Below are positions 32,658-40,099 of a stretch of 40,099 nucleotides of DNA, in pieces (position 1 is the first letter of the stretch; every line of letters starts with the position of its first letter). Under the pieces are notes generated by a model. That model was not told where the DNA came from, searched no databases, and saw nothing but the letters and a program-made list of their open reading frames with translations. The DNA is from Ideonella sp. (GTDB lineage: Bacteria; Pseudomonadota; Gammaproteobacteria; Burkholderiales; Burkholderiaceae_C), in NCBI RefSeq assembly GCF_016702655.1, contig NZ_JADJDO010000042.1, positions 1 through 40,099 of the forward strand, read 5' to 3'. The translations under genes were made by a program, and so were the position numbers.

Positions 32658-33898
32658 ACGCGTTCCAGCAACTGCTCGACAAAGGCCTCGACGTTGATCT
32701 TGGTCTGCTCGTCGGAGACACAGCGCAGGTCGTTGAGGTCACCCGACAGCACCAGCGCGGGCACGCCTGTCTGCGCCTCCAGGCGCTGCGGCATGCCGTA
32801 GCGGTTGTTCGAGTTGTAGGGGCAGGTCTTGGCGTCGTGATAGATGATGCCGTCGATCTCGAAGCGATCCAGCATGTTCTTCAAGTAGGCCTGCTTGTAG
32901 TCTTCGGCGCGGACGATGAAGAGCTCGAGATAGGCGCGCGCCATGCTGCGGAACGGGTCCTGGCCGTCGAAGGCCGGAAAGACCCAACTGCTGCAATAGG
33001 TCGACGCCAGCACGCTCGCGCGCAGCGAGGCGAACATCTCCGAGTGCTGGCGCAAACGCCCCCAGACCGGCATGCCCTCCCAGTACAGGCGCAGTTGCTC
33101 GCCTTCGACCGCGCCCACGCCATCGGCAACGCGCTGGCGCAGCTCGGCCAGCAGCAGCTCGTAGTAGCCGATCGCCTCGGGCGTGCCGCGCAGGCACACG
33201 GCCGGCCCCATGTGGATCGTGCCGTCGAAGAAGGTCAGCGGCGTGGGCCGGTTGCGCGCCGTCTCGAGCACGTCGCCCCACAACTGGCTGCATCGGCGCG
33301 AGAGCGCCACCGTCTCGCGCAGGCGGTCGATGTCGAGCCTGGCTCCGGCCACCGCCTCGAGCGTCGGCACCAGTGCCTCGATCTGGCGTGTAACGTCATC
33401 GACCAGGCCTTCGCTCACGTCGACCACGTTCTTCGGGCTCGAGATGCCGATCGCCGGGACCTTGAGCTCCTTGGCGTACCAGTTGAACCAGTCCTGCACG
33501 TCGCGGCACTGGCTGGTGTTGTAGACCAGCACGTCGGGTCCGGGCACCGAGGCGAATGCCCGGATAGGCCTTGGACGGCGGCGTCGACTTCTTCAGGTAG
33601 GAGCCGATGTCGGAGGTCAGGTAGGAGCAGATGTCGGGCGAATAGCCGACCGCATTCGCCTTCCGGGATCAGATCGGTCGAGTAGCGCGTCGAGCCGAGC
33701 ATGGCGCCGTGGTTCTCGGAAAGTGCACCGCAAACCCCATCGCGCGCAGCAGCTCGGCGGGCCCGACGCTGGTGCACCACGCCACCTTGCGGCTGCCCGT
33801 CGTGGCGGCCTCGTTCAAGCCGTAGAAGTAGTCGGATGGATGATGCGCGCCATCTGTTCGGTGGCGCGGATCTTCTTGCGTGCGGGCGGGTTGCTGGC
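32654..33898 (-). CDS. 2-hydroxyacyl-CoA dehydratase / benzoyl-CoA reductase subunit (BcrB/BzdO/HgdB family), frameshifted
   Basis: Iron-sulfur subunit of the family that uses ATP-driven radical chemistry, either to dehydrate 2-hydroxyacyl-CoA or to reduce benzoyl-CoA. Near the start: KKIRATEQMARIIH, then YFYGLNEAATTGSRKVAW in another frame, ENHGAMLGSTRYSTDLIPE, and after another slip LVYNTSQCRDVQDWFNWYAK, FFDGTIHMGPAVCLRGTPEA, YWEGMPVWGRLRQHSEMFAS, STYCSSWVFPAFDG and IIYHDAKTCPYNSNNRYGMP. Cysteines in these blocks could ligate the cluster. It ends SGDLNDLRCVSDEQTKINVE. About 415 residues. GDLNDLR and TIHMGPAV recall BcrB/BzdO more than HgdB, from memory. The start codon seems damaged, near 33898. 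Confidence 0.85.
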
Positions 33899-33905
33899 GG
33901 TATCT

Positions 33906-34770
33906 TCAGTCTCCTGTGGTGTGCGCGGCGCTCGTCTCGCCGGACGCTGCGGCCTCGCCGTCGATCGCGTGCAGCGCGGCGCCGACGGCGCCGACGACTG
34001 CGGAAATTCGGCCAGCCGCACCGGCCTTTCGATCATCTCGGCCGTCATCGCGACGAGATAGGCGTCAGGGCCACGACGCCGCCGGTCATCACGACCTGCT
34101 CGGTCAGCGAAGTCCATCTCGAGCACGCGCCGGATCATCGAATAGAAGATGCCCTTGACGATGTCGCTCACCGGGCGCCCGGCGCGGATGTTCGAGCACC
34201 TCGGTGGCCGAGAACACGGTGCAGAAGCCTCCCAGCTTGACCATTCCGGCGGTCGATGCGCGAGCGCGTTCTACGGTCCCGAGCGAAACGTCGAGGCGGT
34301 TGGGCCATCTCCTCGAGGAAAGCACCGAATGCCGGCCGCGCAACTTGCGGTTCATCTTGAACGACAGGCGCGCCGGCCGGCGGCGTCGATCTTGACGACC
34401 TTGTTGTCCTGGCCGCGCTGATGTCGATGATCGTGATCGCCTTCGGGAAAAGGTAGGGGTAGGCACCGCGCGCCAGGCAGCCGATCTCGGTCTTGGTCTG
34501 CTCGGTGATGAAGGCGACGTTGCCGCGTCCATAGCCGGTGGAGACGGCGTTCGCGATGTCGCCCCGCTGCGCGCCCGCCATCGCGAGGGCAGGTCCAGGC
34601 AGGCCTTGGCGGTGAGCGTGAAGTCGATGCCCGACTTTTTGGGGCACCGAACGATGCCGTGAGCAGGCGGCCTCTGCGCATCGATGACCGCGACCTTGGT
34701 GCGCGAGGCACCGAGGTCGAGGCCGACGTACAAGGGGCCGCCAGAAGGGCTCAGGACGAGGTGCCTTCAT
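33906..34770 (-). CDS. ATPase activase of 2-hydroxyacyl-CoA dehydratase / benzoyl-CoA reductase, frameshifted
   Basis: ASKHA-fold ATPase that passes electrons to the dehydratase or reductase at the cost of ATP. Pieces in order: YVGLDLGASRTKVAVIDAQ, KSGIDFTLTAKACLDL, STGYGRGNVAFITEQTKTEI, ITIIDI then GQDNKVVKIDAAG, CAAGTGAFLEEMAQ with one cluster-ligating Cys, KLGGFCTVFSATEVLEH with the second Cys, and DIVKGIFYSMIRRVLEMDFA. The tail YLVAMTAEMIERPVRLAEFP follows in another frame. Many slips occur. An ATG at 34770 gives a short N-terminal tail; a TTG at 34733 is the alternative. Its end (33906) meets the start of the BcrB-like gene, so the two are coupled. Confidence 0.83.
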
Positions 34771-35071
34771 TGCTTCTGCGGGCTGCCGCAACCGTTGGAG
34801 TGCCGTTGCTCCGGAGACTAGGCGCGGGCGCGCTTTCACGCCAGCCGCGGCCGGCAACGCTCGTCCGATTCCGGCAGGAATCTGGGCGGCCCCGCAGCAA
34901 CCGGCGCAGCATGACGATGCCTCGTCCGAGGTGACCAGGTGCTCCCTCCGAATGCTCGGCAACTCACGCTCTGGCCGACCATCGCCTCGACACCGTTCGG
35001 GTACAGGCGCTGTCCCTCCCCGCTCATTTCCTCCCCAGCTTGCGCGGTTGCTCATGCGAGTCTTGATCTGA

Positions 35072-35203
35072 CCCGAGCACTGCCCGAACTGCGGCGGCGA
35101 GGCTTCGAAGATCGCCGCCGGCATCCCGGAGCGGCCGGTGATCGAGAAGATCCTCACGCAACTTGACTGCGGCCCGTGCGCCGCTACGCCCGCCTGCGCG
35201 TGA
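35072..35203 (+). pseudogene. IS91-like transposase, C-terminal remnant
   Basis: The plus strand reads EHCPNCGGEASKIAAGIPER, then PVIEKILTQLDCGP, and stops near 35203. A CxxCGG zinc ribbon followed by IAA-I-PVIEKIL is the usual C-terminal end of IS91-family transposases. Nothing upstream continues it. It lies just beyond the start of the activase operon, where the missing partner gene would be expected. Confidence 0.55.
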
Positions 35204-35570
35204 ATAGCCCCGCAGGCGGCCTGAGCGCAGTCAACCACTGTCGATCGAGCGACCTGGCACCGTGGGTCGAGGAGTCGCCTGGAGTCCGAGGGTTTTCGGG
35301 CGGGGCAATACGGTCAGCGCCGCATGGGTAAACCCGCAGACGAGAGCCCTAGGCGCGTGCGCCCGTTCATCGCCGCTCGGCGGCTACCGTCGATCACAAG
35401 TGAACCGCACTGAGCCTCGACAGACGGGCCCGACTACCCCTTCGTCACGGAAATAGGGCCTTTGAACGAACCATCCTCAGGTCCAGGCGCTGCAGTACGC
35501 CGCCATCGACAGACATAGACCCAGGGTTGCCGATTACCGACCGCCTCCCTGCGCGGCGCGCCGGTCGCCT
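35204..35570. other. No recognisable gene
   Basis: Short open frames only, none with family-like content. Sequence composition is similar to the flanks. It may be eroded mobile-element DNA following the transposase remnant. Confidence 0.4.
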
Positions 35571-35797
35571 TAGGTCGCCACCGCGAACAGCAGCAACATT
35601 ATAGGCGAAGGCCACGTCGATGACCCAGCGGCGCGCCGACCATCAATCGTCCCGGCCTTTCGAGGATCAGCGCCAGTGCCGCGATCAGCACGGCCCACGG
35701 CACGAGCAGCGCCAGTTGATCAGCGCCAGTGCGTCGCAGCACAGCGCCAGCAGCTAAGCGCGCAGGCGTTCGAGCTTGGCGCCAGTCTCCAGTTCAT
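35571..35797 (-). CDS. Possible small membrane protein, frameshifted
   Basis: From an ATG at 35797 the minus strand reads MNWRLAPKLERLRAL and then, with slips, GADQLALLVPWAVLIAALAL, ILERPGRLMVGAPLGHRR and MLLLFAVAT before a TAA. It holds at least one strong membrane segment and a hydrophobic C-terminus, about 75 residues in all. Two or three frame changes are needed, so the reading is tentative. No family recognised. It ends at 35571. Confidence 0.3.
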
Positions 35798-35882
35798 GAA
35801 CTGGCGGTCCGCCAGCCCTGTCCGCAGCGTTATTCTGTCCGCGACCTGACCGGGTCTGACGTATGCCTTGCCTTTCGGTATC

Positions 35883-36495
35883 TCAGGGCTCCAGGCCAGC
35901 CCAGCCGTAGACCTCGCGGCACATCGCCTCCACAGACTCGGGCCGGTCCATGCCGGGCAGGTCGGGGCCGACGGCGTAGTGCCCTGGGCGGGAGCAGCAG
36001 CGACAGCACGCGGTACGGACGGGCGGAAGCCCGCCAACTGGTCCGGCGTCACCGGAACGGCCCGTCCCGCCGCTGCGGATGCAGCCCGTCGCGCAGGTAG
36101 AAGGCCTGAATCGGCCAGGCGCCAGCGGCCGTCGCGGCGCTCGGCGCGGCATGAAGCGTGCATGGCTGACAGGAAGACGTCCACACCACCCAGCGTGCCC
36201 GGATGTCGATGGTCGCGGCCAGGTTGACAACGCCGCGCGCTCGCCGTTCAGCGCACGCCCACCGGTCCGAGCCGGTGCGTGGACAGCACGCCGCGGCGCG
36301 CCATGTCGATCGAGCGCCTGACGAAGTCCGCCCGGTGCCGCTGAACCAGCCCAGGCGCACGATCGAATCGGGGTGGAAGCACTGCGCATGCGCGCCCAGC
36401 GACCGAGGTCGCGGCATCCGCGTTCGGTCAGCACCAGTTGTGACGGCGCTGGTGTCGGTGGCCTCGCGTACGTCCTGGGGAAGGGCGGTGCCCAT
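35883..36495 (-). CDS. SnoaL-like / NTF2-fold protein, frameshifted
   Basis: Pieces in three minus frames assemble to a small alpha+beta barrel protein: AQCFHPDSIVRLGWFSGTG, RRSIDMARRGVLSTHRLGP (reconstructed across a slip), VVNLAATIDIRA, FLSAMHASCRAERRDGRWRL, AFYLRDGLHPQRRDGPF and VGPDLPGMDRPESVEAMCRE ending YGWAGLEP. The pattern of an acidic-aromatic N-terminus, a His before the first sheet and ERRDGRWRL fits nuclear-transport-factor-2-like SnoaL proteins, which include isomerases, cyclases and dioxygenase partners. The start ATG at 36495 is tentative. Function unknown. Confidence 0.55.
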
Positions 36496-36624
36496 GCGGC
36501 GGTCTCCGGAAGGGGCGGGCCGCTATCGTAGCCTCTAGTCCCTGAGCCCGCTTTAACTCCAGGATTTCATCAAACCTGCCCACCGAATTCCACCCGCTTG
36601 ATGCATCTACATTACGTATATGGG

Positions 36625-36630
36625 TACAAT
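36625..36630 (+). promoter_or_regulatory. -10-like element close to the brnT start
   Basis: TACAAT ends only six bases before the brnT ATG (36637), within an AT-rich stretch in a GC-rich genome. If used, the mRNA would have almost no leader. No -35 at the usual spacing is visible (TTGATG at 36598 is 21 bases away). The overlapping ATTACGTATATGGGTACAAT could be a BrnA operator. Confidence 0.35.
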
Positions 36631-36636
36631 TGCCGC

Positions 36637-36918
36637 ATGGAGTTCGCGCTAATCGAAAGCGAAGCGCGCCGCGAACTTGAGGGCCCATGGGCTCGACTTC
36701 GTAGACGCTCCTCGCGTGTTCGAAGGCGCGACTTTACACCCTCGAGGATGATCGGTTCTCCTACGGTGAGCAACGATTGGTCACGCTCTGGATTGCTCGC
36801 CGGCACTCCTGTCTCAATCGTTCGCCACGGAGACCGAACATGAAATCCGCGTCATCCGTTCCGCAAGCAACCACCCGTGAAGCAGAGAGAGATCTACTTC
36901 AATGAAATCCAACACTGA
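36637..36918 (+). CDS. brnT: BrnT-family toxin, frameshifted
   Basis: RelE-like ribonuclease toxin of the BrnTA system, about 93 residues. It starts MEFALIESEARRELE; after a slip HGLDFVDAPRVFEGATF, EDDRFSYGEQRLVTL, then GLLAGTPVSIV, ETEHEIRVIS and ATTREAEIYFNEIQH with a stop at 36918. These blocks in order are typical of BrnT (DUF4258/BrnT fold). Several indels break the frame. The antitoxin gene starts at 36902 inside its last codons, as in other brnTA operons. With so many indels it is unclear whether the toxin is made. Confidence 0.75.
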
Positions 36919-37220
36919 TTGCCTGCTCAAGGCCAAGTCCGCAACGCCGACTCCGACCGACGAGCATCCTGAAGCTGATATCCGTCACATCATGCGTGGT
37001 GTCGTTCGCAGGGGTTTGCAGCCATTGCCTTCCAAGTCTTCCATCCCGCTTCGTGTCGACCCCAAGATGTTCGAGTGGTTCAAGGCGCAAGGCCCGGCTA
37101 CCAAACGCGTATCAACACTGCCTCCTGCGGGCGTTTCGGGATGCATCGGTCAGCCTCCGTCCAACCCCGAGTCCCAGCGTCAGGCGCGTGCCACACACTG
37201 GCTGTGCATATGACGGCTGA
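36902..37220 (+). CDS. brnA: BrnA-family antitoxin, frameshifted
   Basis: Partner of BrnT, a ribbon-helix-helix DNA-binding antitoxin. N-terminus MKSNTDCLLKAKSATPTPTD, then the conserved KSSIPLRVDPKMFEWFKAQG, and after slips GPGYQTRIN and LRAFRDAS, which form the ribbon-helix-helix end of BrnA (DUF4415). It overlaps brnT by 17 bases. About 80-100 residues when joined. It should neutralise BrnT and repress the operon. Confidence 0.75.
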
Positions 37221-37243
37221 TCGATGCCACGGGTTAACCGAGG

Positions 37244-38349
37244 TCATTGATGCGACACGGTTCCGCGAATGCAACTGCGGTTCAGCCGCCCTTCGCAGTG
37301 TCTGCGACGGCAGTTCGCCGAAGCGCTGCCGGTAGTCCGGCAAAGCGGTCGAGGTGGCCGAAGCCCCAGCGCAGCGCCACCCGCCCACGTCGCCGTCGCC
37401 GCGTTGTAGGTCGTCGCGCGGCTGCGAGGCGAATCTCGCGCAGCCGCTGCACAGGCGTGACGCCGCGCCAGGACTAAGCCCGTGCCCAGCGTGCGGACGC
37501 GACGCCGACGGCGCCGGCGATGTCGGTTGTAACAGCGGCCGCGCCGCATGGGGAGTGTGCATGAACTGTCGGCGGCGCGCACATGGCGCGGGTGCAAGTG
37601 GTGGTGCTGGCGCGAGCAGGCGCTCGCTGTAGTTGTGCTGGTGCTCGGTGAGCAGCGGAAGCATTGCCGCCTCTTCGGCCGGCGGTAGACGAGCGGCGCA
37701 GCGCCGGCGGCGGCGCGCAGGCATGGTCGAGCAGCAGTTGCGCGATGCACATCCAGCGCCCGTGGTGGGCCATCCCGCCGGGCGTCAGCACGGGCGCGAA
37801 TCCGAGCGGCCGCGGCAGGCTCGCCCCCGAGCAGGCTGGCGCACAGGGCCGTCATCGCCGCGAATGTCGATGCGCACAACCAGGCGCTGGCCGTCGGCGC
37901 TGGTTGCGCGACGACGTCGCGCGTCGCCGTACCGACGACCACGAAAACCGGCGCCCCGGCAACGCCCCTGCGCCCGCTGGAAATCTCGGAATGCCCGCGG
38001 GTCTGCGTGGTCACGAGGAAGAACTGCTCGGACGCATCCTGGGCCAGTTCCACCGCGGTATTGAAGCTCAGCGACGAGAGCAACAGCGAGCCGAGCTTCG
38101 GCACGCGCAGCTGCATCCTGAAGCGTGCCGTCCCGATGCGGCCCCCGCGGCGGGAGCCGGTGTCGGTTGTAGATGCGTACGGCAGTTCGCTCGAGGCGAG
38201 CAGCGGTCGGCACCGCTGAACGCAGGCGCTGTCGGGCGTGTGAGCGCGTGTTGCGCCCTTTCGCCGAGCAGGGCGAGCTGGGGTAGTGCGCCAGCGGCAC
38301 TGCGAGGTTGCGCACCATCGAGGTCTGGTGCACGGTTGCGCAAGTTCAT
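37244..38349 (-). CDS. AraC-family transcriptional regulator, frameshifted
   Basis: Activator-type regulator with an N-terminal AraC-binding-2 (FeaR-like) domain and a C-terminal double HTH. Readable blocks: RVPKLGSLLLSSLSFNTAVE, DASEQFFLVTTQTRGHSEI, VFVVVGTATRDVVAQPA; then LTEHQHNYSERLLAPAPPL, and the HTH part RRGVTPVQRLREIRLAAARD (across slips), ALRWGFGHLDRFAGLYRQRF and GELPSQTLRR. The region is heavily broken by indels. The start at 38349 is tentative. Targets unknown. Composition and gene order give no link to its neighbours. Confidence 0.7.
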
Positions 38350-38442
38350 GAGCGAAGCGCCAGACCCCGGATGGCCTGCCAGCGACGTCCGGGCACTCGC
38401 CGGGCATGGTAACCGAGGCGGGGACTCCTGTGCCCCACTCGA

Positions 38443-38504
38443 CCCTCTCCCCGAGTACGGGGAGAGGGAGCCAGGTTTGCTCCCTCTCCGCCTGCGGGAG
38501 AGGG
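38443..38504. repeat. Paired CCCTCTCC hairpins, dispersed-type intergenic repeat
   Basis: CCCTCTCCCCG-AGTA-CGGGGAGAGGG (38443-38468) is a perfect 11-bp hairpin. A second one, CCCTCTCC-GCCTGCG-GGAGAGGG (38482-38504), follows. The arms of the two hairpins are also similar to each other. Repeats of this make-up are scattered in many proteobacterial genomes, from general knowledge. It separates the AraC-type gene from the esterase gene. Confidence 0.7.
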
Positions 38505-38606
38505 TCGGGTGAGGGCGGACTAGTGATCACTCACCAATTCAGCGGCCAGAAGGCAAGTGCGGTCGCAGACCATAGTAAGCATCCCACCAGCGCGCAAAGC
38601 CGCACG

Positions 38607-39952
38607 ATGCCGACCCTGACTGCCCCGCCCACCCCATCGTTACCATCCGCGGCTTCCGACCTGCGCGTGGTCATCCGCCTGGGCATCGCCGCGACGCTCG
38701 GGGTGACCGATCTGGTCGAAGCGATGCACCACACGATCGCGTCTGGTGGTGGCATCGTCTGGCCCTCACCGAGGGGCTGCACCGGGGATCACCGGCTGCA
38801 GTAATGGCAGCGTGCGCGGTGACGGCGCGGCGTCGGCCGCGGGGTCGATGCGCTGCTCGGCGCGGTCTCGCGCCCGGCCGGCACCGACGCGGTGACGCCC
38901 CAGCGCGAGGCGCTCACCGGCGCCCTGAACGGCATCTGGGGCGACCACCCCCCCGCGACCGGCAACCCGCCTGCTGTTCGCATGGCCTTGCGCATGGGCG
39001 GCCGCGCGCTCGACTTGTCTTGCGAGACCGGCTTGGCGGCGCAGGTTGCCGAACCTCGCTCCCGGCTGCTGGTGCTGGCCCACGGCCTTTGCATGGGCGA
39101 CCTGCAATGGACGCGCGCCAGGGCCACGACCATGCTCAGGCCCTGGCGCGACCTCGGTCACACGCCGGTTCACCTCAATCTGCCAACAGCGGCCGCCATG
39201 TGTCGCAGAACGGGCGCGAGTTCTCGGCCTTGCTCGAGCAGCTGGTGGCGCGCTGGCCTGCGCCGGGTGGACGAGCTCGCGATCGTCGGCCACAGCATGG
39301 GCGGCCTGGTCGCGCGCAGCGCCCGCCACCATGCCGGCGAACAGGGGCAGCGCTGGCTGGCTTCGGGTCGGTCCAAGCTCGTGTTCCTGGGCACGCCGCA
39401 CCATGGCGCACCGTTCGAGCGCGGCGGCCGGCCCGTCGACGCAGCATAGCTCGGGCTGGGAGCCCTATGCGTCAGGCCATTCGCATCGCCTGGGCGTAAG
39501 ACGCGCAGCGCCGGTATCACCGACCTGCGCTTCGGCAACCCGCAGGATGCCGACTGGCAGGCGCAACCGCCACAGCCAGCACCACGACGACCGCCGGCCC
39601 CACGCCGCCGCCGCAGGGTGTGCAGGTTTCACCTGCTCGCGGCCTCGCTCGCCGAGCGCCCAGGTCTGCGCACCGCGCGGTGATCGGCGACGGCTCCGTG
39701 CCGCTCGCGAGCGCTTTGGCGAACACCGCCAGCCCGAACTGGCGCTGGCCGTGCCTGCGTCGCACCGGCATGTGGTGGAGCGGCTGCGGGCATCCTGACT
39801 CGCTGTGCCGGGACGAGGTGTCGGCGCAACTGCACGCCTGGCTGGCGCAGGCGGTGTCCACCGCCCGGTGCGGCCTCAGGCGTGAAAGGGCAGGCGCGGC
39901 GGCGGGCGCCTCCGAGCCGCGAGATGCACCGCCGATCACGCGCTGCGGATGA
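38607..39952 (+). CDS. PGAP1-like esterase/lipase, alpha/beta hydrolase, frameshifted
   Basis: Hydrolase of roughly 420 residues. It opens MPTLTAPPTPSLPSAASDLR followed by VTDLVEAMHHTIAS, then ALTGALNGIWGDH, LLVLAHGLCMGDLQWTRARA with the oxyanion His-Gly, ELAIVGHSMGGLVARSARHH with the nucleophile Ser, and LVFLGTPHHGAPFERGGR. Later blocks include ITDLRFGNPQDADWQA and VPASHRHVVE, with the probable catalytic His. The GHSMGGLVARS plus FLGTPHHG pair is typical of PGAP1/DUF676-type lipases. At least five indels are present. The stop is uncertain (39895 or 39952). Confidence 0.8.
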
Positions 39953-40099
39953 AGCGCAGCACCCGTTGCGTCGTGGCCTCGTCCTCGTCGAAGCCGTTAT
40001 GCGTGGTCGCGGTGCCGTTACGCCCCGGCGACCAGTGCACGGTGGTGGGCGGCAGTTGGGCCAGGCGCGCCTTGGCAAAGCGCTCCAGGCCGAGAATGG
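39936..40099 (-). CDS. C-terminal end of an unrecognised gene
   Basis: A clean minus-strand frame enters from the window edge and ends LRFIRSA with TGA at 39938-39936. Visible residues are LERFAKARLAQLPPTTVHWS, PGRNGTATTHNGF, DEDEATTQRVLRFI. It converges with the esterase gene and overlaps its possible end. About 54 residues are in view; I do not recognise the family. Confidence 0.55.
   Translation of the reverse strand, partial: ILGLERFAKARLAQLPPTTVHWSPGRNGTATTHNGFDEDEATTQRVLRFIRSA

Overview
The window is GC-rich bacterial DNA, most likely from a betaproteobacterium of the order Burkholderiales. The evidence is the block metK / lpxL / dapF / DUF484 / xerC / rlmI, the split hpaG1-hpaG2 genes under a divergent hpaR, and a 4-hydroxybutyrate dehydrogenase that closely resembles, from memory, Gbd of Cupriavidus. 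No rRNA, tRNA or CRISPR array was found. Many genes at the two ends (about 1-9.4 kb and 27-40 kb) carry one- or two-base indels although their protein families are clear. The middle (about 9.5-27 kb) is nearly clean. I read most of these indels as sequence errors, but larger losses at 26.8-28.8 kb look like real deletions or mis-joins.

Layout. 1-5690: housekeeping genes. metK is on the minus strand and cut by the window edge; lpxL, dapF, DUF484, xerC and rlmI are on the plus strand. 5713-9804: an Lrp/AsnC regulator (minus); glmS (plus) followed by four tandem modules of about 150 bp that each repeat the 3' end of glmS; then a fluoride riboswitch with crcB and a DUF190 gene. 9904-11733: selO and a small hypothetical gene. 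11789-26832: hpaR (minus) and a tightly packed plus-strand run of 14 genes. 26.9-28.8 kb: a zone of broken genes (GMC oxidoreductase, LysR, MBL-fold, TacT-like GNAT). 28798-30462: a hipBA toxin-antitoxin pair with a readable promoter and operator. 30553-34770: minus-strand genes for an acyl-CoA synthetase (NDP-forming type), a BcrB/HgdB-type dehydratase or reductase subunit and its ATPase activase. 35-40 kb: an IS91-like transposase remnant, a small membrane protein remnant, a SnoaL-like protein, brnTA, an AraC-family regulator, a PGAP1-like esterase and the end of an unrecognised minus-strand gene.

How the genes fit together. The centrepiece is 12507-26832. The hpaG1-G2-E-D-F-H-I genes encode meta-cleavage of homoprotocatechuate (3,4-dihydroxyphenylacetate) down to pyruvate plus succinic semialdehyde. 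No succinic semialdehyde dehydrogenase follows. Instead the same run continues with gbd, a Pct-type CoA transferase and a class III PHA synthase (phaE-phaC). Together these could turn succinic semialdehyde into 4-hydroxybutyrate, then 4-hydroxybutyryl-CoA, then polyhydroxyalkanoate. This direct link from an aromatic compound to 4HB polyester is an inference from gene order and family function, and it is the most interesting hypothesis in the window. The second is the array of glmS-terminus modules, which looks like stacked attachment-site footprints.
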